Source of the DNA: Terfezia claveryi
Lineage: Eukaryota > Ascomycota > Pezizomycetes > Pezizales > Pezizaceae
NCBI GenBank assembly: GCA_015179025.1
Contig: WHUX01000051.1
Coordinates: 1 to 64,000, forward strand
DNA length: 64,000 nucleotides
Direction of reading: 5' to 3'
Shown: one piece after another, positions 44,001 to 54,596 of the stretch
Position numbering within the stretch: position 1 is the stretch's first letter
Layout: each line of letters starts with the position of its first letter
Translations under genes and position numbers: made by a program
Notes under the pieces: model-generated
What the model was told of the DNA's origin: nothing
The model's database searches: none
What the model saw: the letters and a program-made list of their open reading frames with translations, nothing else

Positions 44001-44189
44001 ATGTTAGCATCTGCGAGAGCTCCCTGAGCTTATGTACTGACCCAAAGCCCCCCCATATGGTGCCCCTCGTAGAAAGTAGTCGTTCAAGTTGAAGTCCGCA
44101 TCCCATAGAGCGGTATACAGCTGGACTTTGCGATAAAAGGTGTCCGAAACTGCTTCCCAGTCCGCCGTTGGTGCCGTCGCTGAAGCCAT
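41098..44189 (-). CDS. VPS16: Vps16, core subunit of HOPS/CORVET tethering complexes
   Basis: Twelve exons (minus): 44189-44042, 43990-43887, 43834-43706, 43653-43148, 43097-43003, 42946-42744, 42681-42554, 42500-42233, 42181-42073, 42012-41810, 41759-41679, 41613-41098; all phases agree and give 829 residues, the usual size. Vps16 binds Vps33 and supports vacuole/endosome fusion. N-terminal beta-propeller with [30 protein letters not shown] and [15 protein letters not shown]-terminal alpha-solenoid with [53 protein letters not shown] and [14 protein letters not shown]. Start chosen at [12 protein letters not shown], matching the family's N-terminus; an upstream in-frame extension exists but looks non-coding. 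Head-to-head with the MTC2-like gene, 161 bp apart. Confidence 0.95.
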
Positions 44190-44350
44190 GAGATCCACAA
44201 TAGCTAATCCCAGTGTCGTGAAGCTACTATAACGGCGGTTGACGCTGCCAAGACTGCATGTACAGTACAGCAACCACGAGCTCTGATGATGACCAGACTT
44301 TCCACAATACAGTAGAAATCAATTTACAGCATACTTCACGGTACGGATGG
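44190..44350. promoter_or_regulatory. Very short bidirectional promoter between VPS16 and MTC2-like gene
   Basis: Only 161 bp separate the two chosen start codons (93 bp less if MTC2 starts at 44258). Both promoters and 5' UTRs must overlap or lie inside coding sequence. No TATA box or clear motif is visible. Confidence 0.5.
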
Positions 44351-45743
44351 ATGGATCGCTTTCAGAAGCTCGATGATATTCAATTGGCAGTATTGCTCTC
44401 CCTCGTTGCAAAAAGACATTGTCTGGTCACAACAGATGAACAGCACCTTGACCCTCTCCAGAAGCAGCTAGAGAAGGTAGGCTATACGTGAACTTAGTCT
44501 GGTTACGTGAACTAAGATATTGATTAGGTTGGCTCTGCGGGTTTCGGATTATCTACAGCAATTGTCACATGTACACCAGAAACTACTATTGATGACTTTG
44601 TTGCGGCTATCCTAATACAAGATGAGAGCAAGTCTCCCCAACGGTCTTCTCATTCACCCGTGATGAGCTTTGATGTTCGTGACCCTCAATTCCTGCTGAG
44701 ATCTTCCAAAGCTAATCCACAACTACCAAAAGTCTCGGGAGTCTTACTTCAGCCGTCGTCACAGGCGTCAACTCAGTGGAGGAACCGTGGATGAATTGTG
44801 GAAGGGTAGGCGTATAGCAAATTTTGTAATTGCTAGGAACCTTGACCTAGCCCCTGAGCAAGTCCAAATACAAGCATTGGAGGTATGTAGAGGTTTGTCT
44901 GGTCAACAATGCGGTGATGCTAAGTAAATGTTAGCTTATCCGAAACAAACGGATTAACAGGAAAGAAGTTCACCAGGCTCCAGCTCGGTTCCTTATGATA
45001 GCACTTCTTGTAAAAGTTCCTGTAGGGTCACAACTGAACTGCCACCTGGTATGTGCCATGGATCAATTAATAGAGGCTATAACTCACCTGTTCAAACTAG
45101 GTCGATCAATTTTTCATATCTCATTATCATGAACCAGAAGATATAGCAGACGGTGAAGATCCTGAAGCAGATTCAGCATCATCAGTGATTATACGGAAGC
45201 CAGGATCACGTCTCTCTAACTTCATGGGGAGCTCGGGCCAGAAGCTTTTGTTTTCGAATCAGGTCTGCTGCCAGCATATTCTATGCATATCAAGAAGCTC
45301 ATTTCATTACAGGAGTTGGAAAATCTCTCAGCTTTGGCGGATGCTGCCCACCTAAGCACAGAAATTAAGAGATATATGATGGATATTGTCGTGTTCCTCC
45401 GTATGCACAGAGCTGTGGCAGGAGGTATTTCTGCCAAAGCCACTAAAGACTTTGAATATTTGGTCAAGTAAGAAATTCTTTTATTCCGCGCATTGCACCT
45501 CAATCTGACTACAACTTTTGCAGATGTTTATGTCCACTTAACGGACTTCAGTTCGTCAACCCCTCGATAGTAGTGCTAGCTGCCTACAAAGTTTACGGGC
45601 ACAGGATAGTGGTGGCGGATAAAGACACGGACCGAAGTGTCATGTGGGGTAGCAAGAAAGAAGCAGTGGATAAGTATTTGGCAGAGGTAGACGCCGATAT
45701 GATAATCAATAATGTCTTGGACGAAATCAGAGCACCGCTTTAG
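44351..45743 (+). CDS. MTC2: Mtc2-like protein (fungal 'magnesium chelatase'-annotated family)
   Basis: Seven exons: 44351-44476, 44528-44674 (or -44659), 44733-44882, 44935-45048, 45101-45184, 45232-45467, 45524-45743; with the first choice 358 residues, close to yeast Mtc2. The N-terminus (LDDIQLAVLLSLVAKRHCLV) and ANFVIARNLDLAPEQVQIQA, FFISHYHEP, and VVFLRMHRAVAGGISAKATK ... NPSIVVLAAYKVYGHRIVVA match the fungal family often annotated as magnesium chelatase, an AAA-related fold without obvious P-loop here. Yeast Mtc2 is linked to telomere capping genetically; the molecular role is unknown. Two introns (44675-44732, 45185-45231) are needed to keep the frame and have CTAAT/CTAAC branch points but weak donors (GTTCGT/GTGATG, GTGATT). 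Start 44351 is preferred over 44258 by family length. Confidence 0.65.
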
Positions 45744-46135
45744 CAGCAACAGTGTCAAATGGAACAGCCGATCTGGCCATACGAATAAAAATACTGTATA
45801 ATTTAAATAAAGTGTTTCTGTGATAGAAGGGGTTATTTGTAATTGCCAGGTTATTATTCCCGGTGCCATATCTGGCAATACCATGTGAATCTTGAACCGG
45901 GCCGCTTATATTGCATTGAAGGGCCCTCAGATCGTACATGCATTCTGCATTGCATACGCAACCTTCGCATACAAGTGCTCCGTACTGAGTACTTAGAATC
46001 ATCGAAATGCTTTCGTTTTGGAGGCATCCGCGAAAACCCCCGCTGCAGGGTCTAAGGCAAGCGAGCCGCAATCCTCTCTACCCTTGACCCCGGACTTGGC
46101 GAACAAGGAAAACTATTGTATACTTTAAGCCTACC
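45744..46135. other. Intergenic, 3' flank of MTC2-like gene
   Basis: Short overlapping ORFs on the minus strand (45576-46071) have no domains. Nothing else seen. Confidence 0.4.
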
Positions 46136-46414
46136 TTATAGACCTTGGCGGTCGTCATCATCATTGCTTGAGCTGTCAGAGGCTGACGTGCGCGGTGCGG
46201 CCGGACCGTCTGGGAAGGACAGCAACATCTCGTGTTCTCGGACCAGGAGCTGGGCAACTTGGTTGAGGAGTTTCGGCCGGGCATTGGTCGTGGAGTCATA
46301 CGGGGATCCCTGCTGCGTGGTAGTATTATCGAATGGAGATGTGCCGGCTTGGGTCCTGTTGACCGGCTTAGCATTGTTGTAGAAGGAGTCTGTAATTGGG
46401 AATAAGGCAGCCAA
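46136..46414 (-). CDS. Hypothetical small protein or 3' exon
   Basis: The frame reads DSFYNNAKPVNRTQAGTSPF and then NARPKLLNQVAQLLVREHEM, LLSFPDGP and an acidic Ser/Asp tail, with codon use like coding sequence. There is no ATG at the frame start; an acceptor (CCCAATTACAG) at about 46396 suggests this is the last exon of a small gene whose 5' exon I could not fix in 46400-46600. No family recognised. Confidence 0.35.
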   Translation of the reverse strand: MAALFPITDSFYNNAKPVNRTQAGTSPFDNTTTQQGSPYDSTTNARPKLLNQVAQLLVREHEMLLSFPDGPAAPRTSASDSSSNDDDDRQGL

Positions 46415-47050
46415 AGGGTACGAGCACGCGGATCGCGATCATGAGGCAACACAATTGGAATAGTAATAAGTAAGCTTAAGTATTAATGAGTTCAAGTAGC
46501 TAAATAAAGAAGTACAATCAATACCTACATAAGCAACCACTTTATTTGTGTTGGGTACATCAGACGTATACTACCCTATTAGTCTTGTTAACGCTCAAAG
46601 CATATGTACATCCCAGATCCGGCATTTCGTGAAGCTCAGAAATGCAGCCTCTAATTGGATGATTTGCGACGCGTAAAGTAATACAAAGGCACGTGACTTG
46701 CGCGCATCGAATCAAATATAACGTACGTACTGTAGAGTGTGGGGTGTCTTTTCTAAGTCTATCTACAGTTTGACCCTTCATATGCCCGTGCCCATCCACT
46801 AGTGTCTATCATACATACTTCCGTTCCAGGCAAGCACTCAACGTCTCATACATATCTCTGCTCTAGGAAGGTACTCAACATCCTCCTCCTTGCTCCTATC
46901 CCTTTCTCCCTCCACAGTACTTATCCGGCTGGCGTTGTGCTTTATCCATTTCCAAATCCCATGTGGTATTCCCATAAACAAAGCGTAAAACAAAGTCCGT
47001 ATATACAGTACAAAAAGTCCCCACATCAAGTTCCACTACGACTCCTTCCC
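46415..47050. other. Intergenic upstream of hypothetical exon and 3' flank of MCM6
   Basis: No supportable ORF. A near-duplicate phrase (TCATACATACTTCCGTTCCAGG and CTCATACATATCTCTGCTCTAG types) occurs at 46808-46865. Confidence 0.4.
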
Positions 47051-50000
47051 CTACTCCTCCATTCCATCCCCCTCTCCTGCCTCCCCACCCGGCGCCTCAT
47101 CGCCCCCCTCCACACCCAACTCATCCAACGCCACATTTGGATGCAAATTATAGACCACCCTCTCCTGTGCCCTCGCACTTCCCTCCCCTACCCCGCCATC
47201 CCCATCCGCGTCTTCACCAACTAACCCCTCGCCTCTAATCTGCATCAGAATACTATCCCTGACCATCCTCCTCAGGACCTTCCCGACCAGCGACCCCTCC
47301 CTCTCCAGCTCCTCCTCAGAGTTGATCTCATCCTCCTTCTGCTCCAAATACCACGTCCTCAGATCCTCCGCCTCCACGCCCTCGCCTGAGGTCATTTCCT
47401 CCTGGTGGATCCGCCGCACGAGGAGGTTGACGATGGACATATACTTGTCATATGTGATTTTAGTCTTCTCGCGGGGGGGTTGCACAGTTGCGCTACGGTC
47501 TCGGTCGAGATCGTCGGCGGCGTCTCCATCACCCATATCATGATCGCCATCACCATCAGCATCGGCAGCAGCACCAGCAGTGACCGACCGACTCCTAGCC
47601 TGGTCAGATATATTTGCGCCGTCCAGGCCTCTGGGGGGTACATCATCGTCCTCATCATCCACCTCTACATCATCCCTCTCGACATGAATAATACTCTGCC
47701 TAAGCAAATTAAACGCCTCCCTCACAAACCCCGGCGCCACATCTTCGACACAATTCGCCTTTGCAATCGCCTCACTCAGTCTTATCAAACTCTCCAACTG
47801 CCTGACCGTAATGCGATAACTATTCCTCCCAATCCCAGCATCGTCATTTCTCAGCTCTTTATACTTCTCCACCAGGAGCAGCTTCGCATCTTCCGTAAAC
47901 ACTGGCTTAAACGTCCTCGCATACCGAATATACCGCTGCAGCTGCTCCGTCGTGAATTCAGGCTGGATACTCTCATCCCTCAGTCTATGGATATTGACAA
48001 TATGTCTCGCGAGATTCCGATCCACGGCTTCATTACACTCGTCGAGGACTACAAAGAATAGATCGAAACGGGACATGATCGGCGCAGACATATTGATATT
48101 CGCTCTCAACGTCGTTTTCCGGTTATACCTTCCCCCTACTGGGTTCGCGGCGGCAAGGATACTTGTTCGAGCATTTAATGTAGCTTGGATGCCCGCTTTC
48201 GCGATTGAGATAGTCTGCTGCTCCATTGCTTCGTGGATAGCGACTTGGTCACCAATATCCATCTTGTCAAACTCGTCGATCGCACAGATCCCATTATCGG
48301 CCAACATGAGCGCTCCAGCTTCAATTGTAAACTCGCCAGTCTCTTCGTCCTTGACGACCGCGGCGGTAAGACCTGCTGCGGAGGAGGCTTTCCCAGACGT
48401 GTACACTGCGCGGGGGAGAAAGGAGCAGATGTATTTGAGGAATTGTGATTTGCTGGTACTGGGGTCCCCGACGATACAGATATTGATGTCACCTCGGAGA
48501 GCCATTCCTTCGTTTGTGCGCTTGTGTACACCGCCCATAAGTTGAAGTAGAAGGCCTTTTTTGATGATTTCATGCCCGTAGACGGTCGGGGCGATACTGT
48601 TGACTAGTCGGGAGTAGATGTGGTCGCTATGTACCATCCTCTTCAAATCCTCAATCTCCATTGGCGTTAAACTCTGCAAAAAGCGGTTCTGTGCCTCCTC
48701 ACCTGTTCCATCGTCTTCGTCATCTTGTGCACCATCTGCCTCGGCGTTGATGATACTTGCAATTGCCGCAGCAGGAGAGTCGTCCGGAGTGACCATGCAT
48801 GCCAGGAACGCCATTCTATAAGTCAAATCCCTCACACCAAGGGCCTTGAGTCCAGAAACACCTGCATTCTCAATCCCCCTCGGAGCATTTTTGTTATCTC
48901 GAATAGCCTCCGGCCTCACACCAGGAAGTCCCAATTGCGATAAATCTGGAACGACGATTAATGCGCCGGTGAAAATACATTTTTCACCGGCCTTTGCTCT
49001 GTCGACGACTTCTCCTCGTAATATAACATCCATTGTCCGCGGCATTGAGCCGGTAGGAATTTCAGATGAATTTTCTTGAATCCGCACTTTCTGCCAGTCA
49101 ACAAAGATCGATTGCCGGACGTCGAGGCGCCAGCCGTTGCGGTTCCCGCAGGTGAGGTTAGGACATTGTGTTGGTTCTGTGTATCGAAAGACTTGTTCCA
49201 CATTGGATATAACCGCCCTACACGCCTCACACGTAAATGTAGCAAGATGCAACTCTGGTCGAACCTCCGAAGTCCTAGTCACGGTTCCAGAGATAGAAAG
49301 AAGCTGTCCAATCGAATTCGTCCTCAAGTTCCTAATCCGCGATACCAACGGAAGGTTATAAAACGCAATTGAAAATAATCTATCCGTCTGGGGGACACCC
49401 GAACCCGATGTATCGACAGACTGCTGTCCCTGCGGGGTCGGGCCAGCGGTATTTTTCTTGTAGTACTCTGGTTCGTATTTTGCGATTTTGCGCTGCAGGC
49501 CACGGGTGAGGAAGGGGAGAACACGATAGTAGTGTTCTACGATTCCCTCAGCGAGGACGCGGTTGTAGGAGTCGATGTGCGAGAAGTCGACGTAAAGGGT
49601 GGATTGTTCGGTAGAGCGGAGCTGGTGGATTCGTGCGATGTAATGTTTTGTGGTGGAGTAGCCGCCGGGGGTGGGAGCGGCAACGTCGTTCTGGTCGGGG
49701 TCTTCCTCGAACCTATGATCTCAATTAGCTACTCCCCTACCTACTACCCACCAGCCACAGTGGAGGTGGGAAGTAGAGGTGGGAATACTTACTCCTCTAG
49801 AAACTTTTCAAAAATCTCCCTTAGCGTCTCACTCGTCTGATCCTGCACCTTCGGAATAGCGTTTAAATCCCCCAGTCTCCTAGGTCGGCCATTGGCTCCT
49901 CTGTTCCCCACAACTTCGTCCTCCGGATCGTCCATGACCTCGTCCTCTTCATCCTGCTCGCTGTGCAGGGTTCCCCGGGGGCGGGAGGAGTCGCGCCGCC

Positions 50001-50145
50001 GCAACGGGGAGGATACAGCAGGGTTCAATCTGCTGCCAGAGCGTGCAGAGGGCCGGGGGGTGCGGGGGATTTCGGGGAGGGCGGAGGGTGAGGATGCGGG
50101 GATGTCGAAATCGGAACGGAGGACGGCGTCGACGAGGGAGGACAT
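47051..50145 (-). CDS. MCM6: Mcm6, subunit of the MCM2-7 replicative helicase
   Basis: Exons (minus) 50145-49793 and 49712-47051 give 1004 residues. Motor subunit of the CMG helicase loaded at replication origins. N-terminal disordered region with acidic run, then OB/zinc region: SISGTVTRTSEVRPEL and a C4 zinc finger (C279, C282, C301, C306). AAA+ core: Walker A GDPSTSKS (533-540), Walker B CAIDEFDKM (594-602), arginine finger SRFDLFF (665-671). Mcm6 hallmark LTYRMAFLAC at about 415. The C-terminal part contains an acidic linker (DVEVDDEDDD) and a winged-helix region (YDKYMSIVNLLVRRIHQEE). Codes in the same direction as DBP4 and RFA2 upstream. Confidence 0.96.
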
Positions 50146-50634
50146 TGTGGGGTTCTTTATTAAATATTACGCACGAAACTGGGTATCAAGGTGAGGCTGT
50201 GGGTAGGGGTGGGAGGAGAGGAGGTGGGGCAGAGGAGGTGGAGGCGAATTGGGGTGTTTTGGAGGCACAGAGCTTTTGTATCGAAGGACAAAAAAAGAGA
50301 ACAACGCGACGGGCAACGCGAACTGGAAATGGCGGCTTGGCGCCAAGTGGGAAAGCAATTTACATCCGAATTGAGGTAAGCCGGAGTTGAGGGTGAAATG
50401 TGGATTCTGTCATCGAGTCTACACGTCTACACGTCTACAATACTCAACCAGAGACAGCACTTGAGCACTTTTTAGACACAGAACCGTTCCTAAGTTTGCT
50501 TGTAAGAATCAGGTGATCTGCCACGACATTTCCCAAAGGCGGTAATTCACAGATCACTGAAGGAGAACTACAGTACAGATTCAAAGTCAAACCCCAAAGA
50601 AACAAATACATAAAGCCTACAAGGACAAAAGCCA
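50146..50634. promoter_or_regulatory. MCM6 upstream region / DBP4 3' flank
   Basis: A 489-bp gap on the minus strand between DBP4 stop and MCM6 start. It includes a GGTGGGGAGG-rich tract (plus strand, 50210-50245) close to the MCM6 start. An MluI-type ACGCGT box, common in fungal replication genes, is not seen here. Confidence 0.4.
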
Positions 50635-53235
50635 TCACCCTAAAAGCTCCGCAGCCATCTTCTCCAGATCGGCAATATTATCTAAAACATGGTTCGTCTT
50701 CGACGTCTTTAAACTACTCTTCTTCGTCTTCTTTCTCACCTTCTTCTCGACCCTGTCTCCTTCCTCACCCTCTTCCCCATTATCATTATCCCCCCTCGAC
50801 CTCTTTCTACTCTTATTCTTCTTCTCCCTCTCCTCCGTCTCCGGAAGCGGCGAAGAATCATCCTGCCCTTCCTCACCACTTCCCTCCTCACCAAAATTTT
50901 CCCACTCCACCACCGGCAACCCTCCCAACTGCACCCCTCCTCCCCCCTTAAACCTTCCACTTCCACCTCCGCCCTCTCCCTCCTCTCTCTCTCTTTCTTC
51001 TTCTCTTTCTTCTCCCTTTTCTTCTCCCTCGCCACCTCCCTATCCCTGACATCTGCCTCCCCAACCCTAACCTTTTCCTCTTCCACAAACCTCCTCCTCT
51101 GACTCTCCGCGTCCCCTTCCTTCCTAAATTCCTCCATCCCAACAAGCTCATAGACCAGATGCGCGTTCCCCTCATCGTCAAACACCATCTTTGTCGGGCC
51201 AGCTTTGAATTTCGCTAGGGCTTTCTTTGATTTGAGGAGTTTCTCACGGCGGTTGGAGTCGATGATCAAGGGCGTAGCAGCGCCTGGGAGGTATACCATC
51301 GGAGCAGTAACACCTGGGGGGATCAGTGTAGTCTCTGCCGACGGTGATGGCGAGCGGGGAAGAACGCGCTTGACAGAGAGAAATTCGTCGCCATCCTTAT
51401 CTCCAAGGATAGGATCCGCGATAAGTTTGTTATAATGGTCTGCAAGGACAGTCTGATTTTTCCGCTCAAACATCCTGTCGTATTTCGTTCTGACTTCCTG
51501 TTTCTTCTTTCCCTTCTTCTTCCCTTCCTCTCCTTCCTCCTTATCCGCTTCACTTTCAGAGCTCTCCGCCATCTCAACCTCCTTCATCATCCTCCTACTT
51601 TTGTTCTTCAGTTCCTTCACTTCCTGATTCGAAGCCCCCCCGTTCTCCCCCTTCTTCCTAACGACATTTGGCTGCCCCGGCAACCCCAGACTCTGAGCAT
51701 ACTCCTCCAACGGCAACTTATCTAAATCAAATGTCTCCTTATCCTTCTGAATATAAATACTCTTCGTATAACTCACGAACGCCTTTTGCCCCAAATACTT
51801 CAACGTCGGATCCTTAAAACACATCGCCTGCAAATGTTTTTGAATACTCTGCATACTCTTCTGCGAGACCTTATTCTCCATAATTGGAACTTTTTTCGCC
51901 CCAAGCTTCTTTTTAAATCCTTCCACTTCACTAGGGCAAAGGAATAGCACCGCTGAACCATCTTTATTCATCCTCGCCGTTCTCCCTACTCGGTGAATAT
52001 ACGTCGCCGAGTCTTCAGGACAGTCGACCTGAATAACCCAATCCACCGCAGGGAAATCAAGTCCTCGTGCAACAATATCCGTAGCGAATAAACACGTCTT
52101 TGTCGCCTCTGAGAACCGGGTGGTAATCTCTTGCCGCGCAGTCTGCTTCTGTTTTCCGTGTAAATGCAACAACGGGATACCAATATGTAACTTTCGAAAT
52201 GTCTCGTATACGAAGCGGACTTGCTTACAGCTGCTGAGAAAGACTAGGATTTTCTTCGTCAAGTGTGCTCTTAGGAAGGAGTATAGGATGTCGAGTTTCT
52301 GTGGGAGTGGAGTGGTGATGTAAAATTGCTTTAGGGTCGTAGGAGTAGCGGTTGTGGCTTTATCGTGAACACCAACATATTCTGGATCTTTCAGGGAGAG
52401 TCGGGCAAGGTCAGAGAGAGACTGTGTCTGTGTTGCAGAGAAGAGAAGGGTTTGTCGGTCGCGGGGGAGGTATTTTATGATTGCATCAAGAGTCGATTTG
52501 AACCCCATATCGAGACACCTATCCGCCTCATCCAATACCAGAATCTGTAAGTTGTCTGTATCGAAGCCTGCGGCTTCACTCATATGCTGCATAATTCTCC
52601 CCGGTGTACACACGAGGATATTCATCCGCGAGATTCTTTCTTTCTCTTCTTGCACATTCCTTCCCCAATAACAAGTCCAGCAGAAAATGCGTGGTATCTT
52701 CCAATTTGCCTCAAAACCTCGAAAATCTGCGTCGCAAGCTCCCGGGTCGGTGATATTATCAGTGCGCCTAACCCATCCATCTGCGTCCATTTCTTCCTAT
52801 ATAGAACCTCCAGAACTGGAACAAGGAACGCAAGGGTCTTCCCACTACCAGTCTTTGCCGCGCCGAGAATATCCCGGCCCTTCAATGCTAGTGGAAGTGA
52901 TTTCTTCTGAATGGCCGTGAGTGTTGTGAAATGTGAATCCTTAAGCCCGCGAGCGGTTTCCTCGGTAAGGGGAAGTTCGGAGAAGAGGTCTGCTGAGCTG
53001 AGCCCCTATGGGAGTAAACAAGTTAGTTGAGATGGGCCGTTCGAGAGGAAGGCGGCCTTACAAACTCGGATACTCTCTGCTCCAATTCAGCGAGCTTTTT
53101 CTCAAAGGCCTCGCGCTTGACGAGGCGGGATTTGGGCTTCTTCTTATCGGTTTGCTGGTGCTTTTTGTTTTTGCTCTCTGGCCCACGGATGTGGCCTCCA
53201 GCTGCACAAGCAGGAGCGGCGATGCCCCGTGACAT
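50635..53235 (-). CDS. DBP4: Dbp4/Hca4 DEAD-box RNA helicase (18S rRNA processing), two 1-nt frame breaks
   Basis: Exons (minus) 53235-53062 and 53005-50635; 848 residues once two missing bases are allowed. Dbp4 helps release U14 snoRNA from pre-rRNA in the nucleolus. Motifs: Q motif [11 protein letters not shown] (~84-94), Walker [10 protein letters not shown] (107-115), SPTREL, CTPGR, DEAD (217-220), [14 protein letters not shown], then the C-terminal basic/acidic region ending [10 protein letters not shown], typical of Dbp4. The frame changes at a C4 run (52663-52666 on plus strand, exactly in the VIGG motif) and again in a low-complexity stretch near a C6 run (50942-50947). Each is a one-base loss. 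Because Dbp4 is essential in yeast and all motifs survive, assembly error is the likelier cause. Confidence 0.9.
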
Positions 53236-53509
53236 TGTAGACCGAAGCGAGAATCCGAAGACGTTATAGGTGCCGTAAATGACTTGGGTGAGTGGCGAAG
53301 CTGCTGGCAGTTGTCTTCATTGGAAATATTGCACCAAAAAGTTGTAAATCTTGGCGCTCTCGCGTGGGGGAGCTGCGTCACGTGTACCATACGAGTGAGG
53401 GGGCTATTCCATTATACGATAGCAAATTCTATGACCATAAGTCCAATTGAGCTAACTACTTAGAACATGGTGGATTTTGATTTTTGCTTCCCCCAGCCGA
53501 GCCCTTCTC

Positions 53510-54596
53510 CTAGAAGTTCATAGGCGCAAGTGTATCATCATCCACCGTATAATACGCAAATCCATTATCCGTCAACTCCACCTTGACCTTAGACACCTCA
53601 CGAACCGGTAAACCCGTCTTCTGCGCAATCACATTAATATGTGCACCTTCCGCATCGAGAGTGCTAATGAACGCCATTGCCGCCCTACCCGTGGGGCTCA
53701 GAATTGCAAACGCGGGGTCATTCGCAGCCTTCGGTGCTGTAGTCCCAGTTACGCTGCTGTGAGCCTGTGGTGCCCCGCCCATTCCACCCATCTGAATATC
53801 CCCCTTGTCACCACCACCACTCGCGAACTGCTCTTTCGGCCCCCGGGTGAAGTGGAGGTGAACAGCGGTGGCTTCGAGTGCATGGTACATCACCTCATTG
53901 AACTCGACTGGGCGAATTGCGTGGGCTGCGGTGACATATCTCCGCTGAGAGTTCATGACAGTTCGTAGCTGGCCTAGTACACGGACGTACATGTTCTCGA
54001 CGAGCTTTGTGCGTGCTTCGTGGGCGTGGGGGTTTTCGGGGTCGACCCATTGTTTGGCTTCAATAGTGCCGGTGCCATCGTCAAGACGGTAGGTCAAGGA
54101 GGTGGCCTGTTCTGCGATGTTGCGGATTTGGCCGCAGAATGTAATCTATAAGAAAGGCAGATGATCAGGATTATCCATGGTGAGCTGTTGTTCTTGTTAC
54201 TGCTGACATACATGGCCCAAATCATGATCATCAACCTTCCACTCCCCGTCCTTATGGGGAGCCGGCTGTGCCTCTAGTAGCTGCTTTATTGTCACCGGTC
54301 GTAGAGTATTCGTATGACTCCTGTCCTACACCAAAATAATCATCAGCGTCTCCCTCAATCTATACACCACCACATAGGAACTCCATCTCGGCGTACCTTA
54401 GACGCACTCCCTGGACTCCCCTGGCTCCCAACCTGTGTCCCCGTCATCCACCCACCACCTCCTCCTCCTCCTCCTCCGCCACCTCCACCCCCACCACCGG
54501 CGTATGAATAGTCGTTTCCTCCGTAACCTTGATAACCTACATCCTGACACATTAGGCCTGCCAGAGAGAGAATAAATTGGTGTACATACCAGACAT
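53510..54596 (-). CDS. RFA2: Replication protein A 32-kDa subunit (Rfa2/Ssb2)
   Basis: Four exons (minus): 54596-54590, 54536-54397, 54325-54212, 54145-53510; 298 residues. Second subunit of RPA, the single-strand DNA binding complex. The first exon holds just ATGTCTG. Exon 2 encodes the Ser/Tyr/Gly-rich phospho-region with a run of about 16 glycines. The OB fold follows: LRPVTIKQLLEAQ, ITFCGQIRNIAEQATS, YRLDDGTGTIEAKQW, VRVLGQLRT, ITPVE-like AIRPVEFNEVMYHALEA; then a linker and a winged-helix C-terminus (AHINVIAQKTGLPVREV). All three introns are GT-AG and phases agree. Upstream neighbour of DBP4 in the same direction, 274 bp apart. Confidence 0.93.

Noticed and set aside
47392..48573. Long plus- and minus-strand ORFs opposite MCM6 (for example 47405-48061, 47952-48545)
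   Set aside because: Shadows of the MCM6 coding sequence in other frames.
50736..52790. 684-codon minus-strand ORF as a complete protein
   Set aside because: It starts out of frame in the middle of DBP4 and ends in a shifted low-complexity tail; it is the middle segment of DBP4 produced by the two frame breaks.
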